Assembly: GCA_045616125.1 (NCBI GenBank)
Contig: JAZLGC010000019.1
Coordinates: 1-29,573 of the forward strand
Source: Treponema_I sp045616125
GTDB lineage: Bacteria > Spirochaetota > Spirochaetia > Treponematales > Treponemataceae
Direction of reading: 5' to 3'
Length of the DNA stretch: 29,573 bases
The notes under the pieces are model-generated. The model made no database searches. It was not told the origin of the DNA and saw only the letters and a program-made list of their open reading frames with translations. Positions 23,330 to 29,573 of the stretch are shown piece by piece. Made by a program: the position numbers and the translations under genes. How positions within the stretch are numbered: the first letter of the stretch is position 1; every line of letters begins with the position of its first letter.

Positions 23330-24644
23330 TGATTTCTGCTGCTTTTTCTGCAGTGATACCTTCAAACTGCTCTCGGGTAGCAAGGTTTTTCAGGGTCAGC
23401 ACATTATTTGCAGCATCTTCAGCCTTAATCAGGATACCAAATGGTACGCCTTTCTTTTCAGTAACATTGTACTGCTGGTTCATTTTCTTAGCTTCAGGGA
23501 ATACTTCTACATTAATTCCCTTGGCACGGAGCAAACTTGCCACACCCTGATAATGGGCAGAAAGACTTTCATCAAGACAGTAGATTTCTGCATCAAGGAA
23601 GCTGTTTTTGGTTTCCAGTGCATCAAGCTGTTCCAGCCCTGCAATAAGACGGTCAAGACCGATTGATGAACCAACACCGGAAATCTTGTCCTTCATGTAC
23701 AGACCAGCCAGATTGTCGTAGCGGCCGCCTGAACAAACAGAACCGATTGAAGGCAATTTGTTCAGGAAAGTTTCGTACACAACGCCGGTGTAGTAGTCAA
23801 GACCACGGGTAATACTGGGGTCCAGCACGAAAGTTGTTTCGATACCGGCAGCAATCATCATGGCACGAATATCCTTAAGGCGCTGAATGGCTTTTGCAGC
23901 AGCTTCATCATTTGCTGCCCCTGAAAGATCAGCCATCATATCAAGAGTTGCATCAAAAGTGTCTTTTCCGCTTACAAACTCAATGATTTTTGCTGTTTTT
24001 GCTTCGGCATCGTCACAGACAAGCAGTTCTACCAGCTGTTTTTTTACTTCTTCTTCACCGATTTTTGCCAGTTTATCAACGGTACGCAGAATATCTTCAC
24101 TTTTGTCGCTTGCATCAATCTGCCGCAAAAAAGCGTTGAATACACCACGGTGGCTCATGCGGATAGTAATGTCATCTACACCAATCAGGTGCAGTGCGTG
24201 TTTCATCAGTGAAAGAATTTCAAAATCACTGGCGGCGCTGTCTGAACCTACCATGTCAAAGTCACACTGTACAAATTCGCGGTACCGGCCGGCCTGTGGT
24301 TTTTCACCACGCCAAACTTTTGCAATATGGTAGCGCTTGAAAGGGAAGTACAGTTCGTCTTTATGTTCAGCTACAAAGCGTGCAAATGGAACGGTCAGGT
24401 CAAAGCGCAGTGCAACGTCGCGGCCACCGTTATCTTCAAAACGGAATACCTGTTTTTCTGTTTCGCCGTTAGATTTACGAAGCAGAATTTCTGAGTATTC
24501 AAGAACAGGTGTGTCGATAGGAACAAAACCGTAGGAGCGGAAAGCTTCTGTCAGTTTTTCCTGGAGAAGGGTGCGGCGGATTTCTGCAGATGGCAGAAAG
24601 TCACGGAAACCCTTTAAAACTTTAGGTTGAATCAGTGTATCCAT
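23319..24644 (-). CDS. hisS: Histidyl-tRNA synthetase
   Basis: A 441-residue class II aminoacyl-tRNA synthetase that charges tRNA-His. Motif 1 lies in the N-terminal region beginning PKVLKGFRDFLP, motif 2 is seen around FRFEDNGGRDVALRFDLTVP and YREFVQCDFDMVG, the histidine-binding loop is TRGLDYYTGVVYE, and motif 3 is GVGSSIGLDRLIAGL. The C-terminal anticodon-binding domain covers about the last 95 residues. The start at 24644 (MDTLIQPK) is chosen because a reading from 24992 would run through the divergent coaX. No Shine-Dalgarno sequence precedes the ATG, and a strong promoter ends 6 bases upstream, so the mRNA may be leaderless. Confidence 0.97.
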   Translation of the reverse strand: MDTLIQPKVLKGFRDFLPSAEIRRTLLQEKLTEAFRSYGFVPIDTPVLEYSEILLRKSNGETEKQVFRFEDNGGRDVALRFDLTVPFARFVAEHKDELYFPFKRYHIAKVWRGEKPQAGRYREFVQCDFDMVGSDSAASDFEILSLMKHALHLIGVDDITIRMSHRGVFNAFLRQIDASDKSEDILRTVDKLAKIGEEEVKKQLVELLVCDDAEAKTAKIIEFVSGKDTFDATLDMMADLSGAANDEAAAKAIQRLKDIRAMMIAAGIETTFVLDPSITRGLDYYTGVVYETFLNKLPSIGSVCSGGRYDNLAGLYMKDKISGVGSSIGLDRLIAGLEQLDALETKNSFLDAEIYCLDESLSAHYQGVASLLRAKGINVEVFPEAKKMNQQYNVTEKKGVPFGILIKAEDAANNVLTLKNLATREQFEGITAEKAAEIIKG

Positions 24645-24650
24645 ACGGTT

Positions 24651-24679
24651 ATAATACCGATTCGACAGAAACAATACAA
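24651..24679 (-). promoter_or_regulatory. Promoter of hisS
   Basis: On the minus strand TTGTAT (24674-24679), 17-base spacer, TATTAT (24651-24656). Expected start is at 24643-24645, on the hisS start codon. TACAAT at 24675-24680 on the plus strand could be an overlapping -10 for the divergent coaX. Confidence 0.65.
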
Positions 24680-24699
24680 TAATTGAATCAGGTGTAATA

Positions 24700-25500
24700 A
24701 TGTTATTAGCAGTAGATATAGGAAATACCAATATAGTAGTTGCTTTGTTCCACAAAGATGAACTTGTCCACGAATGGCGTATGTATTCTGATTCAAAACG
24801 CACCGCCGATGAATACAGTTCCATCCTTTCTTCCCTCATGCGGGACGCAGGCGTAACCCCTTCTGCCATTTCATCTGCCATTCTTAGTTCGGTAGTTCCG
24901 CTTCTCATCGGCCCGTTCATCACCGTAATCGAGCGAATGACCGGCAACAAACCGGTTATTGTAGGGCCTGCCATGTACGATAAACTCCCCATTACCTTGC
25001 CGGAATCAGCCGTTCACGAAATTGGAACTGACCTGGTAAGCAATGCGGTAGAAGCCTGGTGTGCCAACAAGTGCCCCTGCATTGTCGTGGATTTTGGCAC
25101 AGCACTTACCTTTACCAGCATCAATGCAAAAGGCGATCTGCTGGGCGTTGCCATCTGTCCCGGTCTCCGTACTGCAGTAAACGCGCTTTTCAATAACACT
25201 GCCCAGCTGCCATCCGTTCCACTGGAAGCACCGCCTGACAGCATTGGAACAAATACCATCCATTCCATTCAGGCAGGAATCGTACTTGGCTATAAAGGCC
25301 TGGTAGAAAGCCTTATAGCGCAGACCAAAGCAGATATGGCAAAAAAATCCGGCTGCAGTGAAGAAGATATAAAAGTTATTGCAACCGGCGGCCTTAACAG
25401 TGTTTTAAAGCCCATTACCAACGTTTTCCAGACCGTAGATAAGCAGCTTACCTTAAAAGGGTTGAACCGCATTGCATCTTTTATGGGATGTAAAGAGTAA
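24700..25500 (+). CDS. coaX: Type III pantothenate kinase
   Basis: A 266-residue ASKHA-fold kinase for the first step of coenzyme A synthesis (pantothenate to 4'-phosphopantothenate). The family's P-loop-like DIGNTNIVVALF starts at D6. HEIGTDLVSNAVEAW (about 106-120) matches the conserved dimer-interface region that carries the catalytic Asp, here D110. VVDFGTALTFT is the second phosphate motif, and ATGGL follows near the C-terminus. The length is normal (about 255-270). AGGTG precedes the ATG. It is divergent from hisS across 55 bases and leads the coaX, cytidylate-kinase-like, MutY-like and swivel-like run. Confidence 0.96.
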   Translation: MLLAVDIGNTNIVVALFHKDELVHEWRMYSDSKRTADEYSSILSSLMRDAGVTPSAISSAILSSVVPLLIGPFITVIERMTGNKPVIVGPAMYDKLPITLPESAVHEIGTDLVSNAVEAWCANKCPCIVVDFGTALTFTSINAKGDLLGVAICPGLRTAVNALFNNTAQLPSVPLEAPPDSIGTNTIHSIQAGIVLGYKGLVESLIAQTKADMAKKSGCSEEDIKVIATGGLNSVLKPITNVFQTVDKQLTLKGLNRIASFMGCKE

Positions 25501-25525
25501 CCGACACAAAATCCAGGAGAATCAT

Positions 25526-26059
25526 ATGACTAAAGAAATCCGTGTAGCAATTTCAGGAAAATCAGGCTGCGGCAACACCACCGTAAGCGGTCTTCTTTCA
25601 CAGAAACTGAATGTTCCCATGATTAACTATACTTTCCGGCAGCTGGCAGCAGAAGACGGTGTAACACTGGCTGACATCATTGAAAAAGCAAAAACCGATG
25701 ACAGCTATGATCAGCGTGTGGACGGAAAGCAGGTAGAACTGGCACGTGCTTCAAGCTGCGTACTGGGAAGCCGCCTTGCCATCTGGATGCTGAAAGAAGC
25801 AGACCTTAAAGTATACCTGCTTGCCAGTGATGAAGTACGGGCTCAGCGCATTTTTAACCGTGAAGGTGGCGACATTGAAGAAATCAAAGCCTTTACCCGT
25901 ATGCGTGACACTCAGGACAGTGGCCGCTACAAAAAGCTGTATAACATTGACAACACAGACTACTCCGTAGCAGACCTGGTTATTGATACTGCAAGCTATA
26001 CGCCGGAACAGATTGTAGATCAGATTCTTGCAGAACTGAAAAAACGTGACCTCATCTGA
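25526..26059 (+). CDS. Cytidylate kinase-like P-loop protein
   Basis: A 177-residue P-loop NTPase resembling the short (archaeal-type) cytidylate kinases that convert (d)CMP to (d)CDP. The start at 25526 has AGGAGA 5 bases upstream; a longer reading from 25472 overlaps coaX. The phosphate-binding loop is SGKSGCGNTTVS. The usual Walker A lysine is replaced by Asn (GCGNTT in place of GSGKTT), while a Lys occurs earlier in the loop. Later features are compatible with the family: GSRLAIWML, a lid-like RAQRIFNREGGD and TRMRDTQDSGRYKKLY, and a C-terminal DLVIDTASYTPEQI. The activity is therefore likely but the altered loop is notable. It overlaps the MutY-like gene by 14 bases. Confidence 0.82.
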   Translation: MTKEIRVAISGKSGCGNTTVSGLLSQKLNVPMINYTFRQLAAEDGVTLADIIEKAKTDDSYDQRVDGKQVELARASSCVLGSRLAIWMLKEADLKVYLLASDEVRAQRIFNREGGDIEEIKAFTRMRDTQDSGRYKKLYNIDNTDYSVADLVIDTASYTPEQIVDQILAELKKRDLI

Positions 26060-26972
26060 CAGTATCAGTTCAACAGGATCTTCTATCCTGTCAAAGGCTG
26101 AATTTCAGGAAACCATCTGGCAACACTATGCCGAACACGGCCGTAGTTTTCCCTGGCGGGAAACAAAAGACCCGTATGCCATCATGGTTTCCGAAATCAT
26201 GCTGCAGCAAACCCAGACTGACCGGGTAGTACCAAAATATACAGCCTGGATGAAGCGTTTCCCAACAGCCCGTCACGTGGCTTTGGCCCCCCTCACAGAA
26301 GTGCTTACGTATTGGAATGGTCTTGGATACAACCGTCGTGCCCGTTTTCTGCAGGATGCCTGCAAAGCCATTACAAACACCCATGCCGGTACTTTACCCA
26401 CAAATCCAGCAGACCTGGAAAAACTTCCCGGTATCGGCCCCTATACCGCCAAAGCCATAAGCTGTTTTTCTTACGGAACGTCAGAACCATTCATTGAAAC
26501 AAATATCAGAGCCGTTTATATCTTTTTCTTTTTTCCGGAGGTTCTGAAACCCGATTATAACGGGCACGCAATTACTGACCGCCAGCTCATGGAAAAAATC
26601 ACAGAAACCCAGCCAGAAGCAGGGGACAGTCATCACATCGAAGATACCTTACGCCATTGGTATTACGCCTTAATGGACTACGGAGCAGAACTGAAAAAAA
26701 ACGTGAAGAATCCTAACCGTAAATCTGCCCATTATGCCCGCCAAAGCAAATTTGAAGGATCATTACGACAGGCAAGAGGTGCCATTTTACGCCAATTAGT
26801 AAAACAATCAGAAACAAATTCCGGGAAATCGGTAAAACTTTGCGATATAGTAAAAGCAGAGTATATTGATATTGAGCGGTTGCAAAAAGCCGCCGACAGC
26901 CTTTGTGCAGAAGGTCTGATTCAAAAGACTGATGGTACGGAGGACACGTATTGTATACGGGAGAATTTATGA
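26046..26972 (+). CDS. MutY-like HhH-GPD DNA glycosylase without Fe-S cluster
   Basis: A 308-residue base-excision glycosylase of the EndoIII/MutY superfamily. Family residues include FPWR, SEIMLQQTQ (36-38, 49-57; E50 aligns with the MutY catalytic Glu), and a helix-hairpin-helix LPGIGPYTAKAI (127-138). At the conserved catalytic Asp position the sequence is FIETNIRAVY, giving E151 rather than Asp. The four C-terminal cysteines of the 4Fe-4S loop are absent; the segment reads KNVKNPNRKSAHYARQSK. There is also no MutT-like 8-oxoG recognition domain; instead, a winged-helix-like tail (CDIVKAEYIDIERL) follows. The start is GTG, overlapping the upstream gene by 14 bases. Adenine removal opposite 8-oxoG is plausible but unproven. 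Confidence 0.87.
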   Translation: MTSSDSISSTGSSILSKAEFQETIWQHYAEHGRSFPWRETKDPYAIMVSEIMLQQTQTDRVVPKYTAWMKRFPTARHVALAPLTEVLTYWNGLGYNRRARFLQDACKAITNTHAGTLPTNPADLEKLPGIGPYTAKAISCFSYGTSEPFIETNIRAVYIFFFFPEVLKPDYNGHAITDRQLMEKITETQPEAGDSHHIEDTLRHWYYALMDYGAELKKNVKNPNRKSAHYARQSKFEGSLRQARGAILRQLVKQSETNSGKSVKLCDIVKAEYIDIERLQKAADSLCAEGLIQKTDGTEDTYCIRENL

Positions 26973-27349
26973 ATAAGACAGGTGGAATGTCCGTTTTTTT
27001 TGAACAGGACAATGTTACGGTAGAAGAACTGGCTGAATTCAGTTATGCAGGCATGAAATCAATTGCAACCCATGGAACCATGGGAGAAGGAAACTGTCAG
27101 GATGAAGCCGTTACCCTTATGAAAAAAGATGGTATTGAAGTGGTATTTGCAGAAAACTTTGCACCCGCTTTTCAAGATACCTGCGCAAAGACCGGTATTC
27201 AGACGGTAGTTCTTTCAGAATCTGATACAGATGACCTGTTCCATACCTTTGCAGACAAAGATACGGAACTGTATATCATTGACACAGACGAGGGCGGCAG
27301 AAAAGCTAAAGCTGTATCCGGCAGCCTTTCTAAAAGCTGGATTCTCTGA
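26969..27349 (+). CDS. Small protein resembling the aconitase/LeuD swivel domain
   Basis: A 126-residue protein with no signal peptide. The segment HGTMGEGNCQDEAVTLMKKD (36-55) followed by GIEVVFAENFAPAFQDTC (56-73) resembles the swivel domain of aconitase-family small subunits, where a G-x-G-x-S/N-R loop is followed by a helix and then the IVIAxSFAxIFxxN segment. The usual catalytic Ser/Arg pair is not obvious here (GEGNCQDE). ATG at 26969 overlaps the MutY-like stop (ATGA), with GGGAGA upstream. No large subunit is nearby, so a regulatory or degenerate role is possible. It ends in convergence with the HMA-like gene over a shared hairpin. Confidence 0.72.
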   Translation: MNKTGGMSVFFEQDNVTVEELAEFSYAGMKSIATHGTMGEGNCQDEAVTLMKKDGIEVVFAENFAPAFQDTCAKTGIQTVVLSESDTDDLFHTFADKDTELYIIDTDEGGRKAKAVSGSLSKSWIL

Positions 27350-27368
27350 AAATCAGAAAATCAGAGAA
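27342..27368. terminator. Hairpin shared by two convergent genes
   Basis: TTCTCTGA (27342-27349) pairs with TCAGAGAA (27361-27368). The arms contain both stop codons of the convergent genes. There is no long T-tract on either side, so terminator activity is only possible. Confidence 0.4.
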
Positions 27369-27567
27369 CCATTACACCACAGGCATCGATGGCAGAATTA
27401 ATTGCGTCTTCGATGCCTGCAACAGATTCATCAAAATGAACTAATACCTGTGCTTTGTCAGCATTGGCAGAAACGTCAGCTACTCCGGCAATGGCACCAA
27501 CGGCAGCGTTAACTTTAGCTACAACAGTGTCATCATCAATTCCAACGCAATATATTTTCTTTTCCAT
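27361..27567 (-). CDS. HMA-fold small protein lacking the CxxC metal site
   Basis: A 68-residue protein with the beta-alpha-beta-beta-alpha-beta layout of heavy-metal-associated domains: EKKIYCVGI, VVAKVNAAVGAIAGVADVSA, KAQVLVHFDES and IEDAINSAIDACGV. The metal-binding GMxCxxC loop is replaced by GIDDDTV, so copper or zinc chaperoning in the usual way is unlikely. The remaining cysteines are C7 and C64. The start at ATG 27567 is preferred over the in-frame TTG at 27579; GGGG lies upstream. It converges with the swivel-like gene, with 11 bases between stops. The actual function is unknown. Confidence 0.75.
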   Translation of the reverse strand: MEKKIYCVGIDDDTVVAKVNAAVGAIAGVADVSANADKAQVLVHFDESVAGIEDAINSAIDACGVMVL

Positions 27568-27667
27568 GATTTTCCCCAAATAAAATAATGAATAAGGTAT
27601 GTTTCAACACGATAGTTATATCAATTCCCAAAAAAAAATACCATTAAATATTTCTGAAGTTTTCCCC

Positions 27668-27890
27668 TCAGGACCCCTGATCCCCCAACAGGACCCCTGA
27701 TCCTGTCGAAGGGTCCATGTCATGCTCAACAGGATCCCTGAGCCTGTCGAAGAGTCCATGTCATGCTGAACAGGATCCCTGAGCCTGTCGAAGGGTCCAT
27801 GTCATGCCCAACAGGACCCCTGAGCCTGTCGAAAGGTCCATGTCATGCTCAACAGGGGCCATGTCATGCTGAACTTGTTTCAGCATCTCA
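27668..27890. repeat. 41-bp REP-like tandem repeats
   Basis: Four full units of 41 bases (27686-27726, 27727-27767, 27768-27808, 27809-27849), preceded by a shortened copy (27668-27685) and followed by a 21-base partial unit (27850-27870). Each unit carries an inverted repeat GGACCC...GGGTCC (or a close variant) around a CTGTCGAA core. The array ends in TGCTGAACTTGTTTCAGCA, a different REP-type palindrome (27868-27886). Units differ from each other by a few substitutions. No gene is present in the 27568-28005 interval. Confidence 0.85.
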
Positions 27891-27955
27891 TCAACATGAA
27901 TATCTTACATTAAACAGTAAAAGTACCGTTCAGTAACAAAAAATTCTAAAAAAAA

Positions 27956-27984
27956 TTGCCAATAATCACTATTTTCGCTACAGT
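27956..27984 (+). promoter_or_regulatory. Promoter of the coiled-coil protein gene
   Basis: TTGCCA (27956-27961), 17-base spacer, TACAGT (27979-27984). Expected start near 27991, just upstream of GAGGAGA (27994-28000). Confidence 0.5.
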
Positions 27985-28005
27985 AATAAATAATGAGGAG
28001 AAATT

Positions 28006-29573
28006 ATGGTCTCAATTATAAAGTTAAAAAAAGCTTTGGTCCTGCTGCTTGTAATTGCAATTGCAGCCCCCATGGTTTTTGCAGATGCACCTTTTAATGT
28101 TTCAACAAAAGGTTCTGGAATTGTTGTTGCAGTAAGTGCACCAATCATAAAAAAAGGTACCGAAACTGACCAGACAATCGGTGAAATTGTTAACAAACAG
28201 GTTCTTGCAGATCTTACCAAATATACCAATTTTAAAACCGTAAACCTGCTTACAGAATCCTATGCCGAACAGGCAGTTAAAAGCAGTCAGATGAATGCCG
28301 CCAATGCAGAAGAAATGATGCTTGAAGCCGGAAAAGGCCTTTCTGCAAAATTTCAGTTTTTAATCAGTCTTTCCAAAAGCGGCGATAAATACACCATCAG
28401 TATTGATTTTGTTGATGTAGAAACAAAACAAACCTATGCGTCTGAATATGAAATGGCCTCTACCGCCCAGATTATGAGTGCCGAAATTGTTGACCGGATT
28501 ATGTACGGAATTCTGTACGAAAAATTCGGTATGCCCTTATCTGAATATGAACGCGATACGCTTCTTCATAAAAATAATGGAGAAGAATCTATTGAAGATC
28601 TGGCAGCAGATGTACAAAGCAAACAGAGAGAACTGGAAGAACTTCGTGCCAGTAACCAGAAGGCTATGAATGCTCAGAAAGACAGATATTCTGAACAGGA
28701 ACGCCTTCAGCTTCAGGCACAGATGGAAGCCGAAGAAGCACTGAAACAGGCCGAAATTGATGCTGCCCAGCGCCGTCTTGAAGACAAGAAACGTCAGGAA
28801 CAGCGTGCTCTGCAAGCTCAAAGAGATGCAGAAAAACGTTCAATTGAACAGCAGGCTGCATACAACGCCCTTCAGGCTCAGATTGAACAGGAACAGAAAG
28901 CCTTCTCTGATAAAATGGCATCGGTTCTTTCAGCAGACGAACAGATTGTTCTTATTGAACTGCAGAAAGAAGCCCTGAATAAACTGCATAGCTCGACAAT
29001 TGATGCAATTAATATTGAAGTAGACAATAACTTTGATGCTCTTAACAACCAGTATATGCAGGCTCAATCACAGATTCTGAAGTCCCGTCCCTTCTACGAC
29101 AGTGATGCAGACTTTGAAGCTGGAATCCTTAATGAAAAAGGTCGGACTGAACTTCAGAACATCATTGATGAGCTGAATGCACAGCTTGCTGAAATGAACG
29201 AAAAATCAAAGCAGGATGTTCTAAAGATTACAGAACCTAAGGAAAAAGAATACATTAAGGAAATCAACCGTTTAGGTACAAACCTCAGTAAAACCAGTTT
29301 TACTGAATCAAGTTTAGGTAACGGTGATTTTGAAATCTACATTGAAGACTACAATGGAACCGAAAAAGGCTGGCGTGCTGAACTGGTATTCTACATGCAG
29401 GGCCGCGTAGTATGGGAAACAGAAACCATCATCTCTTATAAAGATTTAACCGGTAAAGAACCCGTTGAATACGACTGGAAAAATCCGGAACCCTATATGG
29501 AGTTTGAAGATACTGTTACCATGTATAACAACCTGTTTCAGGAAGGCAAGGCCCTTGTCTGGGGTGAAATCAA
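28006..29573 (+). CDS. Secreted protein with CsgG/TolB-N-like domain and long coiled coil (partial)
   Basis: The reading frame is open to the end of the window: 522 codons and still no stop, so it is 3'-incomplete. A signal peptide (KKALVLLLVIAIAAPMVFAD) is cut after VFA. Residues about 30-185 (IGEIVNKQVLADLTKYTNFK, AKFQFLISLSKSGDKYTISI and DFVDVETKQTY) resemble the CsgG/TolB N-terminal type fold, with the typical DVET turn. Residues about 190-310 are a strongly charged Gln/Glu/Ala-rich coiled coil (ERLQLQAQMEAEEALKQAEI, RLEDKKRQEQRALQAQ). A further beta-rich region follows from about 435 (GDFEIYIEDYNGTEKGWRAE). GAGGAGA gives a strong ribosome site. It is a periplasmic or envelope scaffold candidate; no family can be named with certainty. 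Confidence 0.88.
   Translation, partial: MVSIIKLKKALVLLLVIAIAAPMVFADAPFNVSTKGSGIVVAVSAPIIKKGTETDQTIGEIVNKQVLADLTKYTNFKTVNLLTESYAEQAVKSSQMNAANAEEMMLEAGKGLSAKFQFLISLSKSGDKYTISIDFVDVETKQTYASEYEMASTAQIMSAEIVDRIMYGILYEKFGMPLSEYERDTLLHKNNGEESIEDLAADVQSKQRELEELRASNQKAMNAQKDRYSEQERLQLQAQMEAEEALKQAEIDAAQRRLEDKKRQEQRALQAQRDAEKRSIEQQAAYNALQAQIEQEQKAFSDKMASVLSADEQIVLIELQKEALNKLHSSTIDAINIEVDNNFDALNNQYMQAQSQILKSRPFYDSDADFEAGILNEKGRTELQNIIDELNAQLAEMNEKSKQDVLKITEPKEKEYIKEINRLGTNLSKTSFTESSLGNGDFEIYIEDYNGTEKGWRAELVFYMQGRVVWETETIISYKDLTGKEPVEYDWKNPEPYMEFEDTVTMYNNLFQEGKALVWGEI

Noticed and set aside
23319..24992. A longer hisS reading beginning at 24992
   Set aside because: The extra N-terminal residues are antisense to coaX and match no synthetase. 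The family start MDTLIQPKVLKGFRDF is at 24644.
27668..27890. Possible CRISPR array
   Set aside because: The repeats are directly contiguous 41-base units without unique spacers, and no cas gene is nearby.

Overview
The window looks like a chromosomal segment of a host-associated spirochaete, most likely a Treponema of the oral/gut group. The reasons are spirochaete-style lipoproteins (loose lipoboxes such as SFTSC, LTSC, LTSC), several small outer-membrane barrel-like proteins, a bactofilin, a methyl-accepting chemotaxis protein, and moderate GC. This assignment is inference from gene content; no rRNA or other species marker is present.

Layout. (1) 1-2760: end of a dispersed repeat, then a minus-strand three-gene cell-envelope operon (4-TM protein, secreted LysM-like/M23 peptidase, PEGA-like secreted protein), preceded by a monocistronic 2[4Fe-4S] ferredoxin with its own promoter and terminator. 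(2) 2848-6078: plus-strand deoC, bactofilin, TPR protein and mtaB. (3) 6195-9005: lipoprotein plus FadL/PorV-like barrel, terminator, then a second small barrel. (4) 9057-9331: a compact MITE-like element with near-perfect terminal inverted repeats and an internal sequence able to fold into a three-way junction. (5) 9344-12119: a minus-strand pair, a Gfo/Idh/MocA oxidoreductase and an unusual fusion of a sugar-isomerase TIM barrel with a TolB-like beta-propeller. (6) 12216-12931: tRNA island with two identical tRNA-Lys(TTT) genes on plus and tRNA-Asp(GTC)/tRNA-Glu(TTC) on minus, with a truncated copy of the repeat between them. (7) 13020-16554: chemotaxis receptor and B12-binding radical SAM protein, both minus. 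(8) 16592-23329: a long plus-strand run beginning with a DHHW/AlgX-like protein and an MBOAT acyltransferase (probable surface-polymer O-acylation), then a lipoprotein, two membrane proteins, a Nudix hydrolase, a second lipoprotein and a PfkB sugar kinase. (9) 23319-24644 hisS (minus), divergent from coaX, a cytidylate-kinase-like gene, a MutY-like glycosylase and a small aconitase-swivel-like protein (plus). (10) 27361-27567: HMA-fold protein without its metal-binding cysteines (minus). (11) 27668-27890: 41-bp tandem repeats. (12) 28006 to the end: a secreted coiled-coil protein that runs off the window.

Most of the window is housekeeping. Five things deserve a second look: the isomerase/propeller fusion with its oxidoreductase partner; the structured MITE; the stand-alone aconitase-swivel-like and cysteine-less HMA proteins that converge on one shared hairpin; the P-loop lysine-to-asparagine change in the cytidylate-kinase-like protein; and promoters placed so that hisS and the DHHW gene may be read from leaderless mRNAs.
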